This document shows positions 1-10,779 of a DNA stretch of 64,000 nt, piece after piece. Every line of letters begins with the position of its first letter. Positions within the stretch are counted from its first letter, which is position 1. The notes under the pieces were generated by a model. The model was given only the letters and a program-made list of their open reading frames with translations. It had not been told where the DNA came from and made no database searches. The position numbers and the translations under genes were made by a program. The stretch covers positions 2,666,001 through 2,730,000 of the forward strand of contig OZ020525.1 of NCBI GenBank assembly GCA_963971425.1, given 5' to 3'. Origin of the DNA: Bryoerythrophyllum caledonicum (taxonomy: Eukaryota; Streptophyta; Bryopsida; Pottiales; Pottiaceae).

Positions 1-59
1 TAAGAAGGAAGTAAGGACTTAGTTTAAAACATAATTGTGTTTAGAGGACACATGATTCC

Positions 60-285
60 TAGTTTATACAATAGAATTGGATTGATTTCCATGACCATGT
101 CTGTGTGATCAAGCTTATCTACATTTTCAGAAGATTTCTCTCTTTTGCTTTGATACCTTCATTTTACACTTTCACTTAAAAACACTTGCCGCGTTGGATA
201 CAACAGGGGTTTTCATAGTATATAAAATGAAAGTGAATAATGAAATTAAATAATGAATAATAAATGATGAAAATATGATGTTGAA
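60..285. repeat. Dispersed repeat R1, copy 1
   Basis: This AT-rich segment is closely repeated at 37,313-37,508 (same strand) and in part at 39,850-39,935. Shared features are AAGCTTATCTACATTTTC-like sequence, a run of short T-rich blocks, a TATATAAAA-like box and a tail of ATGAATAATAAATGATG. A related TTGGCC-GTTAC-GGGG-TATAAA arrangement occurs near 25,355 and 26,205. It may be a terminal or promoter part of a transposable element, but the family is not recognised. Just after it, 287-395 holds two imperfect copies of a unit of about 55 bp. Confidence 0.6.
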
Positions 286-639
286 GGCGTCATTTGTTGC
301 TTGTCGGAGAGCTAAGTGTGGTGCGGGAAACCGCAATGAAGACGTGATTTGTTGCTTGTAGAAGAATTGAGCTTGGCGCGGGGAACCGCGGTGGTGCTTT
401 TCATGAACCTGCAACAATTGACGATGGTTGGTAAGTATGTCTACGTATTTTGAAAGCATTTGGAGCCTTTTCTAGGTTTAGGATTTTTGAATTTTAATTA
501 TGTTTGGATCCAAAGCATTTTAACAAGTAAAGACATGTTATAATAAGAAAATTAGTGGTGATCAAACAGACAAGGAGAGGACGCACAATCACCAACACTG
601 TGCAACCCATCATGCTGTAGCATTCGACAATAAAAGAAA

Positions 640-800
640 TGCGCATTGTATTGCATAAGCTTCTTGCCATGATGCGCCTTCCCTTGAACGGCGTGAACAA
701 CAAAGAAAATATATGATATTGTGGTAGCTTCCCGCCATGATGCGCTTCCCCGAAACGGTGTGGACAGCAAAGGGAAGCGATTGTATTGCGGTAGATTTTT
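640..800. repeat. Short imperfect tandem repeat
   Basis: Two units of about 75 bp, each with AGCTTC-TGCCATGATGCGC followed by CGGTGTGGACAGCAAAG-like sequence, lie just upstream of the Helitron remnant. No gene is visible in 286-959. The ORFs on both strands there are short and uncharacteristic. Confidence 0.45.
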
Positions 801-959
801 GTTGTAATACACTTCCTCCGGAACAGCTTGAAGAAATTAAGCAAGTTAATCAAGCAAGACATGCTAAACATAAACAATGATAACATGAGAATATTGTTGC
901 TGCAAACAATCTGATTTCCATTGCTTGCCGTAATTTTGACGGAAGCCAACGAGGGTTTG

Positions 960-1697
960 TGCATGCCTTAATTCCATGATCGTAGCATGCGCACACTGCA
1001 AAGCTCTTCATTTTAGCAAAGAGCGAGCAAGTGGATCTTCACGTACAGGACCTACATTTATTTTCTGCTATGCGCAAGAGAAAGTTACTCTTCCACCATT
1101 GGCAACACCGCCATAGCCTCTAAATCGGCTTTTGGCAAGTAATAAAGCGGACGGAAAGGAGTTTCGCAAGCATATCCATGCCTACAATAGTGCATTTGCT
1201 TTAACATCTATTGGTGCAAACGTTGATGCATCCTTTTTGCAAGCAAGGAATTACACCTACCAAATGTGTGGCGAGCTTTACGATAAAATAGGAAGTGTCC
1301 TTCCAGTTGACGGAAAAATGCCAAAGTTTGCACAACTCTATATCAACAATCCACAAGTTGAGCTTCCTTGGTGCATGACAAATTCTAGGGGGTTGGACGG
1401 AGATACAATGCAGTCATTGCAAACAATGTTGCATTGACACAACCTGTGTGCTTGCTTTTTCAAACGTCATACCAACATATACAACATGAGGGAACAATGG
1501 AACTAAGCATTTGTCTTATCAACAATCGTTATGTTGACTTCCGCCGCTATAATGCGCCGACCTCTGATGAAATTGGTGCAATCATGGTTGGAGGAAATGA
1601 TGATGAAGCTGATGGGCATGATGTTGTTGTAAAATCTAATGATGACCGCCTTCAACGCATTTCTCCTTTGTATCCTTCATCTAATATTGTTCAATGA
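960..1697 (+). mobile_element. Helitron remnant: N-terminal helicase-like region
   Basis: Translated pieces match the N-terminal domain of plant Helitron Rep/helicase proteins. The first is a Cys/His segment with the ALHFSKER signature at about 1,000-1,110. Next comes the block FRKHIHAYNSAFALTSIGA leading into GSVLPVDGKMPKFAQLYI (1,150-1,360). The third block is RRYNAPTSDEIGAIMVG to LQRISPLYP (1,530-1,690). Order and spacing agree with the family. The region is split over several frames and ends before the HUH endonuclease and helicase motifs, so it is a 5' relic. Neither a TC start nor a CTRR end could be placed. Dead host-gene pieces follow it, which fits the known gene-capture habit of Helitrons but does not prove it. 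Confidence 0.85.
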
Positions 1698-1824
1698 CTT
1701 CAACTAGTGGTGTTCAATAAGAATAAAATGCTTGCAACTAGTAATGTTTTGAGTTGCATATGGATTTGGGCAAATTTAACCACGGGAGGTTTATGGGATT
1801 TCCTACTAAAGGTGTTGAGTGGCT

Positions 1825-2947
1825 CTACAAGGTGCACACGAGGTTCCAACTCTCGAATGAGAGATTCCACTTTGCTTCTTCCTCCTCTGGTTCATCCAGT
1901 TCATTGGAAAGTGGGGCTTCAGGGTCTTTTTTCTCAATCAAAGTCTCCATCAGCATGGGAATGAGGTTATTAGAAAACCAACTTGATGAACTGAGTGCGT
2001 GGCTCATCCAAATAACCCTCCGAATCCTCCAAATCAAAACGACCAAATGGAAGGTATTTTGCATCTTCCTACGACTCCGACTTCATTAACCAACGGACAA
2101 TCACCTCTTTCTTATAAAAGTGGCTCTAGAATTTGATTGCCTGAAGAGCAACTACCTTTTATTCTTCTTTCATTGCCTTCGAGATGATACTTAAAATCTC
2201 TTTCAACATATGGCGCAAGAGTTTTATGATTTGACAACACTAGGCATTCAAAGGCAGCCAATCGTACCCCCATATATGGTTAGAGCACGGCTGCGTGTAC
2301 ACTAATCATAATGCTTTGTTTGTCTACCACAAAATAAGGTTGAGCAAAGTGTACGGCATGTTTCAAAGCCTGCGTCACAACAAAGCAATCATCGTTGCTC
2401 CTCATTGACAAGTCGATATCCTAGAGGATAGAAGTGAATATAGAGTTCACTTGCTCTAGCGCCAAGATATCAAAGAACACCTCCTTATTAACATATCTCA
2501 ACGCCTTCAGCGTTGTCTACTTGAGATGTTTGTCTTCCGGGATGCGCATGTTGGCCACCAGGAAATGCTAAAAGTTTGGGCCAATTGTCCTCCGCTTGTT
2601 CCATGGTCATGATCTTTGCAATGGCTTGCCGAGCCATGAGGCACACGTCTACAATAATCGTGGACAACGTAAGCAACAAAGTTGTCTCCATAATTCCCTT
2701 CGCATTCGGATCCAAATACACTCATCGCGCCAAGGCTCCTCTTCCGTGCGTTGTCAATTGAATTTTTCAGGATGAATCCTCTAAGCCTCCCGCTTTTGGG
2801 GGGCTTGTGATTGTCAGGCAACAATGATGTTAAAAATGTCAACAAATCATGTTCCTCAAATTGCTTCAATTTATCCTCTGCAATCTTTCGCGTGTTGCCA
2901 TCCCATGACAGCGCGTGCAGAAGTACCAGGGTCAACTCTAACGCCAT
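1825..2947 (-). pseudogene. Importin subunit beta-1 (karyopherin beta) pseudogene
   Basis: On the minus strand, ATG at 2,945-2,947 opens MALELTLVLLHALSWDGN, then EDKLKQFEEHDLLTFLTSL and RLRGFILKNSIDNARK. This matches the importin-beta N-terminal (IBN_N) repeat. Further pieces in other frames continue in order: ARQAIAKIMTMEQAEDNWPK (about 2,560-2,650), SNDDCFVVTQALKHAVHFAQ (about 2,320-2,410), VALQAIEFWSHFYKKEV-like (about 2,110-2,160) and NNLIPMLMETLIEKKD with an acidic stretch (1,860-1,980). It covers roughly the first 400 residues of a protein of about 870. Several frameshifts and stops make it non-functional. The parent gene imports nuclear proteins through the pore. A CAG acceptor-like site precedes the ATG, but no clear intron is seen inside. 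Confidence 0.85.
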
Positions 2948-2949
2948 AT

Positions 2950-4400
2950 TGCCTTGCTCTTCTGCCCCTGCCTTAACCTGCCAAACCACAACAAAAGACC
3001 TATTAATTAAGAAAAAACCACACATATTTCAAACCAATATCCCTGAGTCCTCCCAAATCAAGAGAACCTCTAACTACCATTGTTTATCAAACAAAAAACC
3101 CTCTACCGACTTCTAGCAATATTGATCATAAGCTGATGGCTACGTAATTGCCAGTAATGGCGAGTGCTTGAAGCAAAGTTCCCTGTTGTTTGGAAAACCG
3201 TAAAACATCCTAGCCTCGGCAGCAATGGGGCAATGGACAAGAAATGTTGGAAATTCAATCAAAACCCAAATGCAGCAAGAAGATTTCAAAGAGACGGATG
3301 CAGAGATGGTCAGTCTGCCATTATTGCTCTAGGAGAGCTAAAAATATTAGGAAAGGATTGTGCAAACAATGCTGGTGTTGAAGATGGCAACAACTCAGCA
3401 ATGCAAAGGTTCCTAGATCAATGGAGGCGCAACAATTGAAAGGCAAGACAAAGTAGAGAAAGAAAATGCAATTGGCCGTGAGAGACGCCAACCGAGCTCC
3501 AAATGCACCATGACCTCTTCTAGAGTTCAAATGTTGGCCCCACCATTCGGGCTTTGCATTGTGGCACCCGACCGACTTTTGAGGTTGGTGGTATAGGGTG
3601 AGGCCTTGGTTGTGAGGTGCTCAATGGGGATGGCAAGGGCGGCTACCCGGCTCCACGTGGAGGGAATCTCATGGCCCATGAAGCCCAACGATCGGGACCT
3701 CACCCGGCGTAACGCACATCAGGGTAGCGTGATTTTTTTTAAGCTATCGAGGTTTTTTGCAGTGAGGTTTTGTAACGCCCAGTTCTTGCACACATTTTGC
3801 GCTCTAAGCTGCGCCAAAATGATTGGGAGAATAACCCGATTGGGCGTTACGGTGTGGTCGTACGTACTCTAGTATTGAAGACGAAGAACCCATTGAAGAA
3901 CATGCCCCTCAACTCACTAACTACCATCTCGACTACTCTTCTGGTGCCCTCCTTCTTGCTTTAGCCAACTGTAAATTAATTCGTGCCAATATTTGTTCAA
4001 TCCACGGTGGTGCCATGCAAGGGTCCATGACTCCATTTACAATGTCATCCACTTTACATCTTTGTGTTATCTTCTCCATGTGAATTCCAGCTGCAAGAGG
4101 ATCATGTTTATAACTATATAAAGATTCCTATACAACATTTATAGCAGTTTACACTTGGTGAGTTAGTAAGTCATGGTGGTGGAAGATCCCATTAGTAGCT
4201 ATGATACGTGAGAATCTTGGAGCTTGAGAACACACATGGTAGACATGATGAAAATTCTATGGAGTGTCGTTACCTCAACCACCACACCTAGGTTGACCAT
4301 TCCAAAGCTAGGAAATGATAATCTTCTGTGAACCAACAAATAACATCTAAGGTGAATTTTAAAGTGCAAGAAACAAAGAGACATTACTCCTTACTCTACT
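2950..4400. other. Intergenic stretch, no gene recognised
   Basis: Short ORFs here, such as 3,164-3,439 plus, have no family signature and no supporting splice pattern. The one structural feature is a perfect 10-bp inverted repeat, GTAACGCCCA at 3,772-3,781 and TGGGCGTTAC at 3,841-3,850, enclosing about 60 bp. Sequence near 3,560-3,740 is GC-richer and LTR- or MITE-like in texture, but no partner copy is visible in the window. Confidence 0.5.
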
Positions 4401-4439
4401 GATCCTAACCACATCTAAACCCTACAAAATCAAGAAACC

Positions 4440-5440
4440 ATGTATCCACCATCAAACATGAGCAAAATTTGTTGTCCATTGGCATCCCACTTGGTGCTTG
4501 ACTTATTATCCAAGATAAGAAGGCTTCACCAAGCACCTCGTTTTGAAAGTTTTTTACCTTGGCATGTAGAAATCCAAAGTCGTAACCACCCTCATAACCT
4601 TGCTTGGGGTCTTCTTTGCCGGAGACAAAAACGTTGGGCGGGGGATCAAGGGAGTAGCCAATGCTTTTGCAATCGCGGTTGCCTTCTTGGCGTGTCTAGG
4701 ATGTCAATTCCAAGCAATAGTCCAAGTCCCGCAATGATCTTTGTTGGTGCCACCGTGCACAATCATAGCCCTTGTACCGCCATGAACGTTGGAACCAGTG
4801 GAGAACACCACAAATTGATTATCCTTCTAATGATTGACAAACAACACGTCAAGCAGAGGGGTTGAGGACTTACATCAATGCGGATACCACAACCTCGCAG
4901 AAGGACGACGTTGGCAATGGCCTTGCCCTCTTTCAGGCCCTTTGCATTCAAAAGATGTGATCGCATGATCCCTTGAATTGCATCCAAAAGCTCGTTCACG
5001 ATGTTGGCCATGTGGGTTGCCTCCCTAGTGTCGTCCAACGGCTTCACTTTGAGCAGCAACTGGTGGTCCTTCAATCCGTTCAATCCTGAGATGTTGCCGC
5101 TCAACCCTAGTTAACTCACCACCACTCCACAAATGTGCTCCGTTGCATACTTGCCCATATTCCACACCAAAACGTGAGCATCATTGTCAACCAGATATCA
5201 CATTGCAAAAGTACATCCTCCAAAATACCTTGATACTACATTAGAATCAAGATCACTAATGAAGGATTTCAAGACCAACACCTCACAGAAACTTTGTACT
5301 CAAGATAAGACGGCAACTTGAGGCCGTTGAGCGCAACACAAAAAATCGGACCAGGCTCCTCAAAATGCCAATCCATGTGCCGGCCCGTCAGTACCTCCGA
5401 TTCCTCATCAATCGTTGCAAAGTTACTCTACGTCCATCAC
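4440..5440 (-). pseudogene. Plant 2,3-bisphosphoglycerate-independent phosphoglycerate mutase (archaeal-type) pseudogene
   Basis: Minus-strand pieces follow the order of the plant homologues of archaeal ApgM. GPIFCVALNGLKLPSYLEYK and YATEHICGVVV come first (about 5,390-5,120). Then come the open segment GNISGLNGLKDHQLLLKVKP-LDDTREATHMANIVNE and EGKAIANVVLLRGCGIRIDV (5,100-4,860). PRQGYEGGYDFGFLH-like sequence follows near 4,570-4,620. The reading is split over several frames with in-frame stops, so it is dead. The parent enzyme interconverts 3- and 2-phosphoglycerate in glycolysis. Metal-binding N-terminal residues lie outside the preserved part. It sits near dead importin-beta and FTSH4 pieces, suggesting one process scattered host-gene fragments here. 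Confidence 0.8.
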
Positions 5441-8400
5441 ATGATCCACCTATTTAGTCACGCTCACAAAACCCCAAGTTGAATTGAGATGGCAACTGGT
5501 TCATTCTTCTTGTGTTGGATCACTGCCACGTCCCTAGGGAGCGTGCGCTTCAGCGAGCATCCTTTCCCTCATTCTCTCACAATTGTCAACTACTTCACAT
5601 CCACGGTTATTGGAACATACACGGTTATGGGACATGAATAGGAAGCGTACAATCGTGCCATATTTACATCAGGGATAAAGTATTCCATGAAGCACCGCTG
5701 TCATAACGGGCGGATCAGGGTCATTGGATGGGACGAGCGGACAGGCGAATAGGACCAAACGGCTTTTCTCAAATAGGCCTTGTAATTTGTCCAAGGTTAG
5801 AACATTTGGCTATAAATAACACGTCACTTTGTGACGTGTCGTTCTACGCTAGAACTAAGGCGCGAACCTAGAGGCTTGGCGGAAACGGAAGGTTTTGGCG
5901 CAGACGTCGAGCGCGGACAGATGGACGGGCCTGGTTTAAAAGTTTCCATTTCACATTTTATTTTTGTCAAATTGATGTGTATTAGATGATAATCCAAATT
6001 GTTTTAAAAAAGATTTTACCACGTATTTTTATTAATAAAATAAAAAGTAAAAAGTATGAAGATCTATGTGTTTTATGTCGAAAAGATGTTCTTTTTCCCC
6101 CTTGCCCAAAATGTGTGAATTTTTTTACTTAGATTAGAACGTTTCTTAACACTATAGACATGAAGTATTTTTTTACAGCTTCAGAGAAGATAATATTCTC
6201 TACATGTACTAAAAATGTAAATGCCAATAGAAACTTTTAGCTATATAAAACACAATTATTAACTTCTTTCTTCATTTTATTTCTATATTGAATAACGAGA
6301 GAGCTTTATATGGTTTGTATTTAATTATTTTTCTAAATAATAATAATTTTGAACGTGTTTTGTACTATTCATATATTTTGTACATATAAAAATGGGAAAG
6401 TTCATTTCTTTACGTTTAATTGGAAACTTTTACATTTCCCTTTTTTTGGATCTTCGTATATGTAGTCTATTTGAAATATAGAAAAGTCATTTTTACCCTC
6501 ATGATAAAATGGTTTCCATTTTATTCTTGGTTCTCTAACACGTACAATACTTTTTATACTTCTTGAACCTTTTCATTTCTCTTCCTATTTCCCTTGTTAA
6601 CATTGGATTCATTTTTAATGACTTACATGGGCCTCCAAAAATATGGAGAGATTGTAGAGATGCTTTTTTAAAGAGCTTACGGTTAGAAGTCCAAGGATCT
6701 CAATTTTGAGGTTGCACAATGCCATGAGCCATTATAGGAGGAGGGTGGAGTAAAATCTAGCCCCTATTTTATTTTTGGATGGAGGAACTACTACTAGCCA
6801 AAAAAGGAGTCATTTTTAATTATAGGCCCCAAATTTGCCAAATAAACTTCGAAAAAAAGCCTCTAGATCCCCTAAAATGAAAAGGTGCCATTAAGACAAG
6901 GGCCCACTTCCCCAAAATACCTCGTGCAACCTCAATATTGAGATCCAAGGTCCAAAGTTATACTTAAAATATAGATTTCCTTCCCACTTCTTGGCAAAGA
7001 CAGAATCGGTGTGTTTTTTGTGGTATGTCAAGATCTTGTCTGAACAAAACATAAGAGCTATCTACATTTAATGGTTTCTCCGGTCCATGGAAAGGAGGAA
7101 TGCCATGGCCAAGGTCCAAGTGCATTTCAAAGGCCCACCCAGCCTTGCTTGCCCCCTTCGGTGCGTGAGTTAAGTCTGCGCCCCAACAGAATGTCTACAC
7201 TAGGGCCATCCGTAAGCGCCTTGGCCTTGTGCCCGCACCTAATGTCCGAGCCTTCTCCATCCGTCTGTGCTATGCCCTTCCGTCCGTGCCTCGTCTATTT
7301 GTCTTGGTCAAAACATAGGAGAATCAAATTATCACGAAAACGCGATAACATCCTGCCTCCATTACAAGATATAATCTTTGTTGGCATAGGAGTTCAAACC
7401 AAGGCTGGACACTTTTGTTGTGGGATATCATCATTGAGGCTCTTAGTGCGCTTGCTAGAGTTTCGTCCCCCGTTGCATTTGCAAGTGCTGCAGGCTCAAA
7501 TCTAAGGTTTGAGTTTACACAACAGTGAATGCACTTTGCAATGTAGTCCTGGCCACGGATTTGGTTGTCGTTGCACGGAGGATGGCGGAGATGAACCCAT
7601 GTGAGGAGCAAGTGATGGACGTGTGACAAAGTAGCTTGTTGCCTGCAGAAGATGAGTGAGTTGAAGGTAAAAGACGGATTGCTACGCCTCAACAAGGTTG
7701 TTTCAATATTTATTGGAGTTATTTTTTTATTATTAATTGATTGCGTGTATTTTTTGTGTACAACTATGAGAGGTAAAGGTTTCAGTAAGATCGTCAACAT
7801 CAAAATGATTCTCAACGGGAGTGAACAAGTTTCAAACCAATGGATCATTTTCACTGAAAGCTTTTAAAGGAAAACTTATTGCATGGAGTTTGTAGATCAC
7901 ATGATATTAACTATATATTTGAAATAGCTCTCCTTTTTTGTTCTTTTATATCCATTGTTGAGTTTTTGTAGCTTTGAATATAGGCTAATGATTTGTTGAG
8001 ATATGGAATTTTTAGATGTAGTGTTTGCTGATCGAGGTTTTTTTTCCACAGATTACAAGGCTGCAGTGTAATAGTCTAAGCGTTTCTTGCATAGGGATGT
8101 GGTTCCTGCACATGGATCGTTTGATAGAGTGCAATGCGCAATTGGAATTTGCTGTGTGTATGATGCAACATGGAAAGTGAAGAATTTAGGAACTCAAAAT
8201 ACTAATCACGTTTTGATCTTTAGATCGAGTACACTATATTTTATGAAGATCATCAATCTATTATTAGCTCTCAATTTCTAGAGGCTAAATGAGGTAAGGC
8301 ATGTTGAAATGAATTGATATTTGTAAGGACAAATCTGTTTTGTAAAAATCCTCAGTCTCAAATTGCAAGTGTGGTTTCTGCCCAGGTTTGCAACCTTGAT

Positions 8401-8760
8401 ATTGACAACACCTGAGACTATATTGGCAACTTGGACTACTACCTAGTACCACTTCTATGCCATGATCTCATGATCCCATGCTAGGGCCTAAGGTAGATGT
8501 GCAAATTGTTGTTCAATGGTATGCACCGAGTTCTTTTTGAAGGTATACTAGTAGATGGACAACATAACCCCTACACAGACACGTTATTTACGATTTCTTT
8601 TATTTTTATTTTACTTTAAACTACAGAGAGAGTAGACCACCCCTCTTCTTGAAGGTCTTAGAAGTTGCAAACTACGCTCCTCTAAACCAATATTGTCTTC
8701 TTATAGATTCATTGTATCCTTCTTTGGTATATTGCAAAATATCTTCATTTTTTTTGTCTA
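5441..8760. other. AT-rich intergenic region without a recognised gene
   Basis: Nothing here gives a family match. ORFs at 7,071-7,505 plus and 7,324-7,854 minus overlap, have low-complexity composition and no splice support. At 5,811-5,840 a TATAAATA box is followed by the palindrome ACACGTCAC-TTT-GTGACGTGT. Together with TGTCATAACGGGCGG at about 5,699 it looks like a promoter or a solo LTR of about 240 bp, but no second copy is present to prove it. 6,000-7,000 is very AT-rich. Confidence 0.5.
5811..5840. promoter_or_regulatory. TATA box plus ACGT palindrome, promoter-like
   Basis: TATAAATA is followed within about 2 bp by a 9-bp inverted repeat, ACACGTCAC and GTGACGTGT, around TTT. The ACGT cores resemble bZIP sites. 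No gene starts downstream, so this could be the promoter of a lost transposable element. Confidence 0.3.
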
Positions 8761-8812
8761 TCTGGTTTATTAGGATTTGTTTCCATATCTACTAAAGAGT
8801 AGCAGCCTTAAC

Positions 8813-9693
8813 ATGGCATCAACAGCAGCAACTCCCATCCTCGGAGATGCAAGTGTGATGACGAAAGAGAGACTGTTGGGTACTCCACAAGCTCCGATCC
8901 ACATGAAGTATGTGGAAGGAGGAATAAAAGTGCAAGAGCTGTGTCTTAGTTTCTTCCTCACCTTAGCCATTGGTTTCTTGTTACTATACAGTGCTAGAGT
9001 TTTGACTCAAGATCTCGGAATTAGTAAAGGTAACGAGGAAGTACAACCGAGCTTGGAGCCGAACACGAAATTTAGTGAGGTCAAAGGCGTGGATAAAGCG
9101 AAGGCTGAACTTGAAGAGATTGTTCGTTACTTACGTGATCCTAAGAGATTTACAAGGTTAGGTGGTAAATTGCCGAAGGGAGTGTGGCTGGTAGGACCAT
9201 CTGGTATAGGGAAGACCATGCTCGCGAGGGCCATAGCCGAGGAAGTTGGAGTTCCCATTTTATTATCATAGTGGAAGTGAGTTTGAGGAGATGTTTGTTG
9301 GTGTTGGTGCACGACGAGTGCGGAACTAGTTTGCTGCGGCCAAGAAACGGGCACCTTGCATCATTTACATGGATGAGATCGATGCGATTGACGCGAGCAG
9401 AAACTCCAAAGACTAACAATACACAAAGATGACTTTGAATCAACTGCTTGTGGAGTTGAATCATGGTTTTAAGCAGAATGAAGGTATTATAGTTGGTGCT
9501 GCGACGAATTTTCCTGAGTTCCTTGACAGAGCGTTAGTACAACCTGGCCGGTTTGATCGGCATGTTGTGGTCCAGAACCCCGATGTTGAAGGTCATCGTC
9601 AAATACTGGAAGCGCATATGAGCAAGGTGCCAAAGTCCGGAGATGTCGATCTGTCCATCATAGCTCGTGGAGCTCCAAGATTATCAGGCGCAA
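8813..9693 (+). pseudogene. FTSH4-like mitochondrial i-AAA protease pseudogene
   Basis: The open stretch from 8,813 has [17 protein letters not shown], a transmembrane segment ([19 protein letters not shown]), [20 protein letters not shown], then [18 protein letters not shown] and a Walker A GPSGIGKT where the family has GPPGTGKT. After 9,270 the frame shifts. [17 protein letters not shown], Walker [38 protein letters not shown] and [11 protein letters not shown] follow, with TAG and TAA stops between. The sequence is FTSH4-type rather than FTSH11. It stops abruptly at about 9,693 inside the second region of homology, before the Zn-protease domain. No introns are detectable, which fits a retro-copy or a captured fragment. 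The parent is an inner-membrane AAA protease of mitochondria. Confidence 0.88.
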
Positions 9694-10440
9694 CCTTATC
9701 AATGCAAGGTCACTTATCTGAGTTTATAAGGAGCTCTGATGTATTGGAAGGACTTGTATAGTTTGCTCTAGGTTTCGTGGTGTGGAATCTCCATGGCTTT
9801 GCAAGGAAGTGGTCCCTTGTTGATCCTGTTTGCATGTGGCAGACTCCCAATACCAGTAATCAGCGTGGAAAATTTGACGTAGGGTAGGAGCGAGTAGACC
9901 CCAATGGTGGACTACTTGGCTCGCCACTACCTCGCAGCTCACGTATCCCCACTTATCCTCTCACGGGTACCAGCCCTGCACCTTGAGGAGAACTCTACTC
10001 AGCCTGTGTCGTTTCTAGTCTGCCCTAAGTTGACAGCCTGTAGGATTACAGAGGACGCGATGAAGTGCGTCTCCTTCAAAAGCACCTGCATGGCACTCCT
10101 ACGAGATTCGGTGGTGGTTCAAACTGCACGAAGGTAGCACTGTCCATTTTGCAACAACACGGTGGAGCTAGAAGCAATGCATGGGATCGCTCTGAGGAAA
10201 TCGGTGTCGCCATTCTTGACGAGGGACTGCAGGTCAGTTATCTTGAACTTGGAAAGAGATGCCACATGTTTCACGTGTAGATATGATTCTTAAATAGAAA
10301 CTACATGGATTCTTCTATCAGTATGATACATGTAGATTGAAGTACTTTGGACTCGTATTCTCCCAAGTGCTAGTCTTGTATCAAACATTTTGTGTTGAAG
10401 TTTCGCGTGCTTCAGTTGGGCGACGCACATGATTCAGAAT
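9694..10440 (+). pseudogene. lpxK: Third LpxK fragment (intron 1 end, exons 2-3, part of intron 3)
   Basis: From about 9,700 the sequence switches from FTSH4 to LpxK gene sequence, matching 16,914-17,600 of the left LpxK copy almost throughout. The exon 2 equivalent is 9,843-9,966 (124 bp, same length as in the other copies) and the exon 3 equivalent is 10,044-10,232 (189 bp). Exon 2 has stop codons around the P-loop region, and the acceptor before exon 3 reads TAG instead of CAG. Introns are retained, so this is a DNA-level duplication rather than a retro-copy. Exons 1 and 4-8 are absent. Confidence 0.85.
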
Positions 10441-10512
10441 TTGGTTCAGAATTTGGATCATTCCGTACTTACATGACGGTACGGTCAGCATGTCAGGGAC
10501 GAATTTCTAGAA

Positions 10513-10630
10513 AGTGCTCCAAAAAGCAGGGGTCAGGTCCCTGAAACCTGCTTTCTGAGCGCATGTGCGGGGACCTCGTCTCAAGATGAAAGTACATTTC
10601 AGAGACCTGATCCCTGCCTTTTGGAGCACT
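10513..10630. repeat. Inverted repeat, 34-bp arms
   Basis: Arms at 10,513-10,546 and 10,597-10,630 are inverted copies matching at 31 of 34 positions (arm start AGTGCTCCAAAAAGCAG), with a loop of about 50 bp. It could form a cruciform or RNA hairpin. It sits exactly between the LpxK fragment and the gypsy fossil, so it may mark a rearrangement point. Confidence 0.8.
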
Positions 10631-10724
10631 TTACCGAGTTGGCGTAAAGAAAGATCGATAACCACAACTGCTTTTCGGAGCACTTTACCGAGTTGTCGTG
10701 TAAAGAAAGATCGATAACCACAAC
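10623..10724. repeat. Tandem duplication, whose second unit has an inverted partner beside the LTR at 12.15 kb
   Basis: Units 10,623-10,668 and 10,677-10,724 both read GGAGCACTTTACCGAGTTG then AAAGAAAGATCGATAACC. The last 29 bp of the second unit (10,696-10,724) is a perfect inverted copy of 12,143-12,171, which abuts the start of the LTR-like segment at 12,176. The gypsy 3' part therefore lies between 29-bp perfect inverted repeats. Confidence 0.8.
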
Positions 10725-10779
10725 ATACTTTCATCTTAAGACCAAGAATATCTAGCATTATAAATGCTAAAATACCAAG

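Noticed and set aside
494-964. 156-codon minus-strand open stretch upstream of the Helitron relic
   Set aside because: Composition is hydrophobic and repetitive, with no family match. The plus strand is the one carrying Helitron similarity.
7071-7854. Overlapping open stretches of 144 and 176 codons
   Set aside because: No family, no splice support, and repeat-like composition. Each is probably a shadow of the other.
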